DNA from: Lytechinus pictus
Lineage: Eukaryota > Echinodermata > Echinoidea > Temnopleuroida > Toxopneustidae
Direction: 5' to 3'
Assembly (NCBI RefSeq): GCF_037042905.1
Contig: NC_087252.1
Location: forward strand, 25,592,994 to 25,656,993
Length of the DNA stretch: 64,000 nt
Part shown: positions 22,101 to 34,700 of the stretch, piece by piece
How positions within the stretch are numbered: the first letter of the stretch is position 1
Layout: each line of letters begins with the position of its first letter
Notes under the pieces: generated by a model
Database searches by the model: none
What the model saw: the letters and a program-made list of their open reading frames with translations, nothing else
Told to the model about the DNA's origin: nothing
Program-made: the position numbers and the translations under genes

Positions 22101-25100
22101 TAGAGAGTGGATGTCATCAGTCTCCTCATTTTATACACCGACCAGGATGTGCAAATAACTGTTTTGTGAAATTAGGCAAAACTTTGAACTATCATAACTT
22201 TTTTATTTTACACCCAATTCGATTAAATTTTCAGTGTTATGCTTGGATTTTTTTCTTCAAATAAATGTTTTGTTGGGGTGGAAGTATGTCAAACCAAGCT
22301 CAATTGTCACTACATGTATATGGAGCATTGTCGCCCATTGGATTAGTCTCCAGATTTTGAAATGTAGGGTCGTGGGTTCGAATCCCAGCCATGGAGTAAT
22401 TCCCTTCAGCAAGAAAATGATCCACATTGTGCTGTACTCAATCAAGGTTAGGTAAATGGGGAACCCTGCAGGATTAATTCCTTGAATGCATAAGTGCCGT
22501 TAGCAGCTGGAGCTAAAGCCAGGGTGATATTGTAGAGCACCATTAGATAGCCAACTAGATAAATTGGCACATCATACACACTACATGTGTATACATTATC
22601 ATGGATCCACAGGTAGATCTGGTAGTTACATAAATTGAACTTTGTGAAATCCTGAAATCTAATTCTAAGCTGAAAAGTGTCTGGACACACTGAAGATCGC
22701 CAACACAGATAAGCACATTTTGGACAGTGTATTATTATTGCGTTTAAAAATACCTGAAATTTGACTTTAATCCCATGCTTATTTTGCTAACTCCTCAGCA
22801 ATAACACAATTTCTTCCAGAATCCTTTGCCATGTATTTTTATACATGCAAAAATAAAACACTTTAGTGGTCATTTCATTGGCCTGGCATCTATCTTTAAC
22901 TTTAACAGCGCAAATGATTAAGATCCTTGTTACTCCATTACATCTTACGATTTTTTCGCCTTATTTTTACAATCTTGTTCTAATGTATCGCTCTCTGAAA
23001 TTGAACTGTGGAAGTAGTATGGTACAAATTTGTTTTCGTATGCAGTACATGTAATATGCACGTCCAGTAATAGAAGAATGCGTGACTACTTAGAGTCTAC
23101 GTTAGATTATCATATCTTGATTATGATAGTTATGATCATCATAACTATGAATAAAACATATGTACCATCAAATCCAAAGATTCAATCTGCAAGATATTGT
23201 GTAATTGCTGAGAAATTATATTAGAATTATATAAAAAAGAGGAGACAGAATTTGGAACTGAATATAGAGTCCTAGACTGCGTTCAGAAGCATCCATAGGT
23301 ATCCATAGGTATTAAGTACGACAATACAAGGATTTGTCATTCAGGTCTTTCCTCAAGTACTTCTCAAGCAATACACGGACTTCCAGTCCCACATGTGTTT
23401 ATCCGTGTTGGCAACCCTCAGCTCAGTGTGATTGTTTTTCCACCTTTAACTTAATTAAGTTAGTCTAGATCTATAATATTTCATAATTTCACAAAGACAA
23501 AGTTCAGTTTATTTAAATGTATCAGATCTTGACTAACTTCTACTTGGGTCAATCCATATCAAATCAACCAATATTGTAACCCAACCCCCTCCGATTTTCT
23601 TTAAACTCGCATCAAATGTGTCCCCAAATGTCTGACGGAAAATTCTGAAATATTTTGCCCCTAGGTCAAATAGTTGCTAAGTTTGTTACGGCCTCCCTTA
23701 GCAACCCATGCGTGGTCAAATCATCAAGTTTAAATCAAATTAGCTATTTTTTATTGACGCTGGAGCAAAGTTTGATGAAGCAGTGTTCTAATTTTATGTA
23801 AATTTGAAGAACTTTATAGTCTTAACATGGGAAGTGTATTATGGAACGGATCTGACAAGCCATTATTGCGCACAAGGTCGCCGAAAATGGTGTTAAGGGC
23901 AAGTCCAAGAAACGGTCACCATAGAAGGCAAAATTTCATCTTTAATTTAAGAAGTTATCTTTGGTGGGGTAAGCCCAAATGTTGAATTTTAAAATTTCAT
24001 TTAGAAAAATTTGATAATATGCATATTTATGCTAATTTGGGGCACCTAATTTGCATAATTGGTAAAATGGACGTTACGTATTGGACAATTATAAACTCAT
24101 AGAAAATGAAAACAAAACTTCTGAGATTTAGTCAAAGGTGGGACATGGACCCCCTAACATCTTATTACTTTTTGGGGAAAAAAGTTGTGTCATCTAATTA
24201 ATTATGCAAATTAGGTCTTGTCCAAGGATGGAATGTCCCATAAGTAACATTTTGAGGATGTTTTTTTAAGTTATTTCTCATAATTCAATACTTGTATTGT
24301 TGCATCTCTGGGAAGTTCTAATTTATTAAGTATGAAAATATTACACCACAAAAAGTTTCAAAAATAATTTACTTTTTAATTAAAAGTTTATTAAAAAATT
24401 GTTACGTATGGGACATGTTACGTATGGGACATTTACACACAGTGTCAATGGGGAGATTTGTGTACAAAGTAATGGAGAAAAACAAATTTCAAGAGTGCTC
24501 TAAAAAAAGTGATTATTTACCCTTTCTTTAGTTTTTACCGTCGGTGAATGGGGATTATAGTAAAATGTCAGAAATTGTTGAATAAATCCCCAGAAACGAC
24601 AGTTATTCCTGTCTAACTCCAGAGTCCAGGGGAGCGGGACTTTCATCAACATTTCTGTCCAACAAGTTGTCAGGCCAGACAACTTTTTAAATATTTTTTA
24701 AAGATTTTTTTTTTCTTCTTCTTTTTGATTTTGATAGGCTGACAAGCACTGTTACTATGGTAACAGTCGGATAAAACAGGACATGTCGGATAAAACGTCC
24801 GACAAGTGCTTTCATGAAACGCTCCCCTGGGCCTGGCTCCGGCCCGGCCCCTTCGCTTCGCGAGCCGGAGCTCCCTGGTCTGGGTTAGGCTTTACCATGC
24901 TTACCTCGTCCTCGGTCATGTCGGTACTACTAGTACTATCATGATCATGGTCATCCCTGCTCTGTCGTAGTTTCAGCCAGTTGTGCATGGTTTGCCTTGG
25001 AATTTTGGCATTGTCATCTCGCAGATATTGTTTGTATCTTCGCTTGCGACGCCGTTGGTTACATCCGTCATCATCATGATTAGCGTTGTCATCATCAATA

Positions 25101-25120
25101 TTTTGCCGACGGTTCTCCAT
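19175..25120 (-). CDS. EnSpm/CACTA (Tnp2-like) transposase, two exons
   Basis: Exon 2 (19175-21673) encodes 832 residues plus stop and starts after TTATTTTTCAG. Exon 1 (24905-25120) encodes 72 residues and ends GACGAG before GTAAGC. The junction is phase 0 and gives 904 residues. After a basic then acidic N-terminus (about 1-180) come a C4-type zinc cluster (CKTCMTYIGK...CPNEAC), then NCDGVPVFKSS with YSIWPIQ, FGCDWCLHPGE, GFVADYMHCVLLGVTR and FSFEANNGKL. These match the conserved blocks of Tnp2 transposases and probably include the catalytic acids (D of CDG, D of ADYMH, E of SFEA; assignment inferred). No stop or frameshift interrupts it. It is divergently paired with the BEN gene. Terminal repeats of an element were not found, so domesticated and mobile states are both possible. 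Confidence 0.88.
22030..22295. mobile_element. MITE fragment related to 43632-44250
   Basis: Right-hand part of a MITE: 'aaaactttgaactatcataactttt', 'cagtgttatgcttggattttt' and 'ttgttggggtgga' match the right arm of the element at 43632-44250 at moderate identity. It lies in the transposase intron. Confidence 0.55.
22300..22620 (+). mobile_element. tRNA-derived SINE
   Basis: An A-box-like 'tggattagtctcc' and a perfect B box GTGGGTTCGAATCCCA are followed by a body with 'ggtaaatggggaaccctgcagg..attccttgaatgc'. The structure differs from the SINE at 842-1046. It lies inside the transposase intron in antisense orientation to the gene. Confidence 0.65.
23546..23903. mobile_element. Left half of long-TIR MITE (family C)
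   Basis: Starts GGGTCAATCCATATCAAATC and is collinear with the left part of the complete copy at 27326-28169 as far as 'ccgaaaatggtgttaag'. The right arm is missing. Confidence 0.7.
23904..24440 (+). repeat. Dispersed repeat D, copy 1
   Basis: Collinear with 26160-27325 and 28170-28230: 'gggcaagtccaagaaa', 'gaagttatctttggtgggg', 'gtgggacatggaccccc' and 'gttacgtatgggacattta' occur in both in the same order. No coding frame is shared. This copy lacks the family C insertion that interrupts copy 2. Confidence 0.7.
24627..24830. mobile_element. MITE of the 'tttcatgaaa' group
   Basis: AGGGGAGCGGGACTTTCAT at the left pairs with ATGAAACGCTCCCCT at the right. The inner 'acaagttgtcagg' and 'gctgacaagc' resemble those of the MITEs at 31526-31694 and 59508-59610. 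Confidence 0.65.
24905..25120 (-). CDS. Transposase exon 1 (N-terminus)
   Basis: Seventy-two codons from the first ATG after an in-frame TGA. The sequence is acidic (NIDDDNANHDDDG), then strongly basic (QRRRKRRYKQY), then contains an IPRQTMHNWLK helix-like segment. It ends in STDMTEDE at a GTAAGC donor. Reading past the donor gives only repeat-derived residues, which supports splicing here. Extra small exons inside the intron cannot be excluded. Confidence 0.75.
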
Positions 25121-25553
25121 GATCACTTTTTGGTCAGTATGAAGCGGCCGGCCGAGCTGTGCGATGCGTCAACAATTTGATGCTCGCTCGATCTCGGCCG
25201 CGCCGGCCGCGCCGCGCCGGCCTCCGCATCTTAGCTGGGGGCCTTCGCTTCGCGCGCGCGGCATCAAATGTTCAAGCTCTTTCGTGTAAGTTTGTTGAAA
25301 TTACCATATTTGTACTAGTAACTGACAATTTTGATCATTTATAAATTTATAAACTATTATATTTAATTTATTTATGTTTTGAAAAATTAATTCATTGCAT
25401 ATTTTTATATTTTGAACATTTATTTTCAAACATTTTTTTAAACATATACCTGCTTGCACGCGTATTTGGCTGAGCGGCATTTCAAACTAAACAGCCGTTG
25501 TGTCAGGATCCTACCACTACTCGAACGAAGTTTTTATTCTGAGTTAATCAACC
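25121..25553. promoter_or_regulatory. Shared CpG-rich divergent promoter interval
   Basis: Only 433 bases separate the transposase ATG (minus) and the BEN gene ATG (plus). The left part, together with adjacent sequence from about 24830, is very CpG-rich (runs of GCCGGCCGCGCCG) in an otherwise AT-rich window. This fits an unmethylated bidirectional promoter. The motif CGCTTCGCG occurs at about 24854 and 25245. No TATA box is evident. Transcription starts were not determined. Confidence 0.55.
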
Positions 25554-25776
25554 ATGTCCATGAACTTGAAGTACTGTTTGTTTGACTTTTTTGAAGAGGG
25601 GACGGTGGAGATCGGTCAAACTAACCTGATTTGTATGGAAGATGGTCAATGCGCTAGTTTTAACAATGATGATTGGGACTTTGACCGTGAGGCCTTGGTC
25701 AATTGGACGAACAAGTCGAACTCGAAGAAGGGGAAAGTCACGAAACAGTGTGTTGCCCGCGTGGTCCATTTTTCTG
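25554..25776 (+). CDS. BEN gene exon 1
   Basis: Starts at ACCATGTCC and ends TTTTCTG before GTGAGA, phase 1. Encodes the N-terminal acidic module including CLFDFFEEGTVEIG and an NWTNKS segment. Confidence 0.8.
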
Positions 25777-28700
25777 GTGAGATTTTTTTTTTATCATAGT
25801 AATTAGTATGTTTGTTTGTATAGGCCTAACTTAGACTCCTACTTAGACTGATTTGTAGTATAGATCTATTTTCCAATCCGCCGATCATGCCGATATCGAT
25901 AACTCATTAGTCATTCATGATTTGTGTGTTTGTAAATTTCAGCTGTATTTTTTAAGTTCATTGTCAATGTCAATATTGTCATGTGTATCTGTAACGTATG
26001 GGTACGACTACGTCTACGAGTATTCAACCCGGCATAATTCAAAGATTTTGACATATTCCCCAAAATATTTAGAAATAGGGAATTTATCTTAATTTCATAC
26101 CTTTGACATTTGTTATTTCCAGGGTCTGTTGTCGATATTTACGACTACGGACAAATAATGCCAATGGGCAAGTCCAAGAAAAGGTCACCTTTGGCTTAAT
26201 TTGAACTAAGGCAAACTTATTTAAGAATAAGAAGTTATCTTTGGTGGGATGAGTAAGCCCAAATGATGAGTTTTAAAATTTCATTAAGAAAAATTTGATA
26301 ATCTGCATAGCCAGGCATAAATGATAGGTCTATACTAATTTGGGGCACCTAATTTACATAATTGGTAAAATGGGTGTTACTGTTACTTTGTTAAGTAGGC
26401 CCTATGGGATAATTATAAAAACTCAGAAAAGAAAGCTTGTGAGATTTAGTCATAATAGGTGGGACATGGACCCCCAAAAATATTACTTTTTGGTTTGGGG
26501 AAATAAAGTGATGTCATCTTAATAATGTCAATGAAATATGCAAATTAGGTCTTGTCCAAGGAAGGAATGTCCTAATATGTTAGGCCATATGTAACATTTT
26601 GAATTTGAGGATGTTTTTTAAAGTTATTTCTCATATTTGTTGTCATGGTTGTGTGTCTAGATGATCAATTTTAGAAAGTCGTTTGGAAAAATTTACGAGC
26701 GAAGTTTCATCAATTTTTATTGGAGGCCATCGGGGGGCGCTTCTAACCAACATTTAAACCAAGGAACTAGATTTTTTACTTGCACAAACAGCACAATGAC
26801 AATGTTTTATAAGCACCAACAAGCATGACTAGTAGGATGGGGGGTTGGGTGTCCGGACACGTACTAACAGAAATGAATCCTTGTTTTTATCTCAGGAATA
26901 AACCAAAAATATAGGTTGAATAGTTTTTTTTCACCATCAATATTTGTTCTTTAAAATATTTTCTTATATTCTGTGCTAAAAAGAATTAAAGACAATGCTT
27001 GTAAACTTTTCATAATTGAGAGTAAAAGTCATGTGTCCGGACATCCAACCCATCCGGACACACAACAACTGGGTATACTATGCACTGAAGATGAGCACCC
27101 AAGATATTTCATCAAGCACTTCATCTTGACTCATGGATCCTGCTGAGTATCGTAGAAGTACAAAATGTTAGGCAATATTATAATAGAAGATGATTACAGT
27201 GTTGAATTAATATTTTCAGTGTAATCCACAGACATGAAAGAAGGCTTCAAAAAGAAAGTGTCCGGATACCCGATTTTCCAAAATATAGTTCACTTTTTAT
27301 TTTTAATTAAAAGTTAATCAAAAAAGGGTCAATCCATATCAAATCAACCAATGCTTGTCACCCGACCCCCTCCGATTTTCTTTTAACTCGCACCAAATGT
27401 GCCCCCAAGTGTCTGATGGAAAATTCTGGAATATTTTGTCCCAAGGTCAAACGGTTGCTAAGTTACGGCCTCCCTTAGCAACCAAATTTGATGACGCAGT
27501 GTTCTAATTTTCTGTAAATTGGAAGAATTTTATAGTCTTAACACACACAATATAGTATGACGTGGATCTGACCAGCCGTTACTGCGCACAAGGTCGCCGA
27601 AAATGGTGTTAAGCGACCAAGCTAATGTTTTTGGATGCATGTTTGGAGGCTCATAACTTCCTAATTAAATTAGCTTAGAACCCAATATTATGCATATTTG
27701 AAGACTATGACTTGCTCAACAGACCTACAAAAATTGGCCCTACCATGCGCGTTGGTTTCTTGTAGGACGCCCTCAAAGTTGGATTTTTTAAACTGAAAGT
27801 TGCCAAGTTCAAGGTCACAAATCACCCCTCGTCCCATCCAGGTGCGACCCCAATTTCTGTAGACTGATAGACATTTACCTATATTTTCATGGGATACTTA
27901 AAATTTTTGTGACCGAAATGTGTAATAGCTGGTTTACGCATTCGAAAATGGTCTCAGCAGTCAATCAAAAATAGCTAATTTTATTTAAACTTTATTGTTT
28001 GGCAAGACATTGGTTGCTAAGGGAGGCCATATCTTAGCAACTGTTTGACCTTGGGGCAAAATATTTCAGTTTTTTTTCCGTCAGACATTTGGTACGAGTT
28101 TAAAGAAAATTCGAAGGGGGTCGGGTGACAAATTGTCTAAAAATTGGTTGATTTGACGTGGATTGACCCAAAAGGTAAAGGTAAAAAATTGTTACGCATT
28201 ACGTATGGGACATTTATATGTACACACAATCCGCGGGGGGGGGGGGTGCCATTTCCATTGACAAGTGGATACCATGCGTGACCATGGGGTTTCGAAAAGC
28301 ACCATAAAAACATTTTCCATATTCTGAAAATGCACCCCGTAACAAGTATTAGCGTGTGAAACCCTACCCTTAACAAGTATTGGAAACAAAACGATACTCT
28401 TGACAAGTATTCCCTGAAATGAATCCCTAATCAAGTACAGTGATATGTCACGGGTTCATCGGTTTTACCTTACACATCATTTGGTTTAGTACGACCCCAC
28501 CTTCCACTTGTCGCGCAAATCGTACTCGTAGTATAGTGTTGGGCAAAATAAAGGACATCCTTTAAAACATTTTAATTTTGTTTTATCATCCCCGCAAATT
28601 TGACCCTAAACAAATAGCTTTCCTAACGGCACCCTTATCATGTTAAGTACGTAACATGCCCTATCTTAAAAAAGACATCCTTTTTACATGTTTTTTTGGT

Positions 28701-31700
28701 AGCGCATGGTATCCACTCTTCAATGTAAGTGCCCCCCCCCCCCTGGTTCAGTGATAGGTATTAATCAAATGAGCTGAAGTGATAAGTGAAACACAAAAAG
28801 TTACATCCCGCAAGTAGTGCTTGATGAATTGACTACATATTATAACGTGATTAACTTCTAATTATAACCAATTCTATAGCAAGATTCTAATGTAAAAGAT
28901 GGTTAGTTAGTAGTATGTTGATGGTCTTTACTCAGATCGACGAGATGGAGATCTTATCAAGAAGAGGGATGAGCTTCTTGAGTCGGATGAAGAAGCAACA
29001 ACAAGTAGGTCAACTGCCAGCAAGAGGCCATCAAGGCGACCCCTGCGTTTTCTGGAAGATGAACTCGATTCGGACACTGGCTTTCAACCAGACGAGAAGA
29101 AAAATTCGGTAAGACTTAAAGTGATGTTTGTGTTAATCTAAAACCGGACAAAAGAGCAGGAGTAGAGCAATCCTTGAAATGTACAGGACAGCCTGCTGAC
29201 ATGGGGGTTGTTTTTTATACTGCAGGTTTGTTATTCCGAAAATGTAAAGACTAATCTTCAGTGTAATGAACCTTATATTGATTTTGGATAAAGGATCCTT
29301 GGGAATAACTAACCTTATTTTTATGATCTTAAATGAAGTTTAACGAACCGTTACTTTTACTTCATTTTCAGAGAAACAAACCTTATTTTATTTATGTGAT
29401 TACCAAAACTTTGCAACAATGCCATAAATATTGTGATTTTCATTTTGGACCAATGGACATAGAGGTGTAATAGGCACTTCACATGTTTCGTAATAACAAG
29501 CCTTCGGAATAAGAAACTAACCACTGACATCCATACATGTACTCATATCATTAAAATGATGGGTGCTTTTAATAATTCAGGAAAGAGCAATTACATGTAT
29601 GTCTCCAAATTGATTAGCTGGATCAGCTTCACTAATTAGTCTAGAAAACTGGCTACAAAATTTCACTTGAAAGGTTCCATGACAAAGCAGGTACATATAT
29701 GCCTTTTTTGAAAGTGACATCTATAAGAGTAAGACTACATTGTATAGTTTTATAGTTTTACAAATTTTATTGGATCCAAATGCATTCATGTAAAGGATAT
29801 CATTTTGAAGGAAAATCAAATCATTTTGATATAAATCATGTTAAATTGAACAGGCACAATGCTCCTAATCAAATCAGATGTGCATGTAGAGTGTTATTTC
29901 TAAAACTTGTTTGTATATTGTCTCCTTGTTATACAATCACTATTTACTTTTTACTATATTTTACTGTATGAATAATACATTATTTCCATTTATGCAAATT
30001 TGAAGAAAAACATTAATTGAATCATAGTAGGTTACAGCAATGATAATTTTCATGAAGGGAAATTTAAAGATATTTCATATTATAATACTAAATTTTAGAA
30101 ATAGTGGGTTATACATGTCAATTGTCATCAGTTCCCTGATTTCACTAACTAGGTTGCGCATATAACACCTTTTTTTTTTTAATTAAAGACTGAATGTAAA
30201 AAAAAATACATAGTTTTTTTTTTATGATTGTCATTTCAATATGTATGCTTCTTACAGTTTCTCTGTTTATTCAACCAGATAATTTCTTTAATTTCTTTTA
30301 TTTCAACAACAGAAGAAGGTGAAATTGGCTCACCAAGCCCGGGATAAGATGCTCCTGGATCGCCTGGCGAAAAAGAAAGAGCTAGAGCCATTGGTAATGT
30401 TATTTCATATTTTGCCGTAAATATCATTAGAATTGTTAATGGTAACAACTTGGGTGGGGATAATTTGCTCCCACCTGCACCTGCAGGTATCTAGGCATTT
30501 GATAACACGATCATGTAAAAAATTGGTATGCACTTCCCCTGTGACCAAGGAGCTTTCTTGCTGTGAAGTAATCAACAAACCTACACCATAGAGCTTTCAA
30601 CAATTCCTTGACTACCCACAAAAAAGTGGGTTTTTTTAAGTTGTCGGTTTGTAGATGAATCCATTTCACATGTGTAGCAATGTTTCATGAGCCATTTCCA
30701 GTCGAATAGTTGCTCTCAGTCACTTTCATGTAATACTACACAATTTGTGCTGAAATACTTTTTGGACATCTAACTTTTTCGTGTATTTTAATCTAATTTT
30801 TGATAGCACGATATAGTCTGAACGTCTGTTATATATCTTATGAGTTGCAATTCCGTGAGAGTAGGGGAGGCTGGATAGGTGTTTCATAAAGCTGTTCGTA
30901 AAGTTACGCAAGACTTTACAATTTGCGCACATCTGGTGACTTTTTCTTGTGCCACACGATAGTGATGATATATCCCTTTGTAGCTGACTGAGCACCTAAG
31001 ATCATTTTCCAGTTGTGCGTAACTTTACAAATAGCTACATTGAACACCCATTGGGTGGGGGAAACAAAAACTAAGGCATTCATTGGTGCTTGTCTATGAA
31101 ATGCAGACTTTTACATGTAATTAGCAACTTACAAACTTCTGAGTTGGTTTAAAGCAATACAGATCAGTATTTTCTGGTCAATAGTGATAAACTCCTCATA
31201 ATCGACATTGGTCCTTACCCATAACGTGTCTAACAACAATATATTGACATCATTAAACCACTCTCGAATGCTCTAATTTTCAGTAACTCCCAACTTTGAT
31301 ATTGAAATAACATCCAACACTACTGTCATTGCTTCTCATGTTAGAATTCAATACAAAAAAATGTTTAATGTTTCAAAACTATGAATTTACCTCTGAAAAT
31401 CACACCTGTTGATATATTCAAAGTTTTGCTGTAGATTCATTTACATGTATATTAGGATTTAAAATAAGCTTTAGATTACATTTCATTGGAGTGTCTATGC
31501 AGCTGAATTGTTAAGAGATCTGCTAGGGGGTGTTTCATGAAAATTGTCAGCACTGACTAAATTGTCAGTGCTGACTATTTCAGTGAAATCCTACGTTTTC
31601 ATTGGCTGAGAGGCACTGGCCTCTGACTGTTACTATGGCAACTGTCGGAGAAAGACAACTTGTCAGTGCTGACAATTTTCATGAAAGGGTACCCAGATAT

Positions 31701-34700
31701 ATCTTTCATAGGCCAGTATATCAATTTGTCTAAAATTATGATATATTCCTTTTTTTTATTAGTATTTGTTTCAATAAAAATTGTGGTTACCTTGATCATA
31801 TTAATTACTGTAGAATGAGCAGACTGAACTCGCCAAATTAACGGAGCAAAATGTTGCACTTCAGTGCCAATTAGAGAAGGTGATGAAAGAAAGAGACAGC
31901 TTAGTTGCTGCAGTGGCATGTTTGAATGGTAAGTTTTAATGAATTTTCTATTTGGACATATAAAAAAACTACTTGTAAAATGGAGAGAGGATTTGTATGT
32001 GTAGCAGAGAGTCATGTCACAATCTTTAATGTACAAAATTGTATTGTATTTGTTTGCCTTAATATAAGAATTTTCTTTTTCTCTAGTTACAGATTGGAAT
32101 TAAAACTTTCAGAAAGGTGTAGATCTTTTTAGATTCAGGAGGGATTATGAAGTTTTAATTTTTATATTTTTTTTAGATTATTGTGAAGTATCATACATTT
32201 TTAATCTAACATACATACAGCAAAGACATGCTTTGTAACAAAACAAATATTTTGATGCTCTGAATATATGATATTTTGATGAGATTGTGAAAATGTGGGT
32301 ACCTTATTAAAATATCTGTGTTCTATTCATCCAGAGCTCCCCGAGTTGTTGAAAAAGATGACGGGAGTACGAACTCCACAGTCGTCTCCATGTACCAGTC
32401 ATTTGTCAAATTCACCTAGATTGCCCAGTCATGAAAGTTCCCCGAAAGGAGTAAGTAATGTTAAAATTTATCTCATGATTTACACTGTGCCCCCCCCAAA
32501 AAAAAAAAAAAAAAGAATTAAGTATATATCTAGTAATTGGATATAAAAAGGCTACTAACAAACATATCTGTGCTTGAGAAGGTGTTTCATATAAACGACA
32601 AAATATGGAGAAATTTTATTTTGTTTGGACACCCAAGCGAAATTCTGATTTCAAATCAATGATTTATTTAATCAAACACATTTTAGATTATCCTTCACTA
32701 CTTGACAAGTTTTGTGACTACTCCTGCCGCACAAATTTGTTTGACCGCACCGCTCGCTGACCTTTTACTTTCAAGTCTTGCACATTTTTTTGGACCAAAT
32801 TTTTTATGCCCAGGTATGCACTTTTGAAACTATGTAATTTTGAGTGCACATCAGACCCCTAATGGTTAAAAAGATGTTTTTGTACAAGGTCAATGCGAAC
32901 TGTGTTTTGAACCAAATACATAATGTATGATTATTTTTACTTTTGCTGGTTAGAATGGAATTATTTTAGGCTGTTTATCATTGTAAAAGAGTCCCTAACA
33001 AAGGGCATCGTAAAAAAGATCAATATTGATACAACCAATAAAACGTGTGCAATTTTAGGGCAATCACACAATCAGCAGTCAAGACCTATTGACCCCCTGT
33101 AAAAACCTGGTCTGAAATAGTCCAGGGTTAACCCTATTTCTCCCCAAAAAATAGCATTCTAGGAGCTTTATTTAGTGAATCAGAGCAAAAAGTATGATTT
33201 CATGAATGAATTAGCATAAATAATTCATGTAAAATGTAAAATATATGAATTCAGTGAAATTTACCAATGCACCTGCGTAGATTATGTCATTCTCTACCAT
33301 CATGCAAATTTTTGTTGTGATCACGCAATCCGTGGCCAAGATCTTGGGGGGGGGGGCCATAATGCCCCCCCCCCCCGGAACGACAAGAATGAAAATACCT
33401 CGGGAGATTTAGGGTTAACACTGTTTTCCTGCATGATATCAGTATGCAGCTATATGTACTTCTATTAAATCTTTCCTCTTTTGCCTTTATAATGTATGTG
33501 TGCAGGACCTGTCGCCGAAATATGCCTCGGGAAGCACCAAACAAGCATCACAATACATCAGTGATCTGATGGTTAAGGCCTTTTCCCGTGAGGAAATGGC
33601 CTCGCATTCCTTAACAGGAACATCTTCCAATGCAAACGGTGGCCAACTCGCTAAGCCGCAAATCAGTCCAGAAAAAATGAATGAAATCTTTGGTGAGTTT
33701 TTTTTTTTTTAATATTTAGATCCAAAGTCTTTGTACAACATGTACCCAGACATGGACAAAATGCAATCCATTCTCTGTTGATGCTTGTTCAAGTATTGTT
33801 ATGTTGATGCAGTTATAAGATTCAAAATCATTGGGAAGAAATTTGATAATCTTTCAAAAGCAGCATCAGATTTATCAAAATGAGTTTGTATTTTATAAAT
33901 TTGACAGTTTAAGAACCTTGCATTCTCACTAGGGAGTAACTGTGGAGATTAAACTGAAAAAAGAAGAATTTATAATTCATTCTTCATTTTGATGATTAAA
34001 AAGTTTCTCTATGTGCTGGTAAAAAATTATTTGCATTGTAAACTTTAAGTATTTGTCTTGTGGGGGACATATATATCTTCGTTTTTGCTGTATTAAAGGG
34101 GAATCCAGCCTTGGCCATAAAATGTTGTGTTGGGAAGGAGAAAAATAAATTAAACAGAATGGTGAAAGTCTGAAAGAAATCGGACAAGCAATAAGAAAGT
34201 TATAGCTACTTTAAAATTGAGATCACTAATACTATGTAGATTTCAAATTGGCAACTGGGTAAGTAAATTATGACAAGGGGCAAGGACAACTTTCCCATAG
34301 GCCATGTACTTTATTATCAAGGATTTGTGGTTTTCTCCTAAGTACCCATTCCCCTGGGGCAGTAATCTAAATATAACCCAGGTAGTATATTGTTTTATAT
34401 CCTCATGAAAGAAAAATATAATTTGAAATAAAACTTTTGGGAAAAATGACATTTTAGCCATAATGGCCCGAATTCACAAAGGTGGTTTTGAAAACCCACG
34501 GTTGAGTCTATGGTTTACGCAGATTTCCTGTATAAATTACGCTTAAGTTAGCGCGTATCGGGTGCGTGTATAAAACGTGTCCAATGCCGATGCGCGCTTT
34601 TGTCACAGTGCGCCAAATTGACGCCTGTTACCATGGTTAGATATGCTATTTTATTCATGAGTCCACTGTTTGAAGAGTGGACTCATGAATAAAATAGCGT

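Noticed and set aside
24627-24830. Third coding exon for the transposase
   Set aside because: The open frame past exon 1 runs into a MITE and the exon already ends in a strong donor.
28915-29112. Stand-alone 65-residue protein
   Set aside because: A different frame of the same interval joins its neighbours as BEN gene exon 2.
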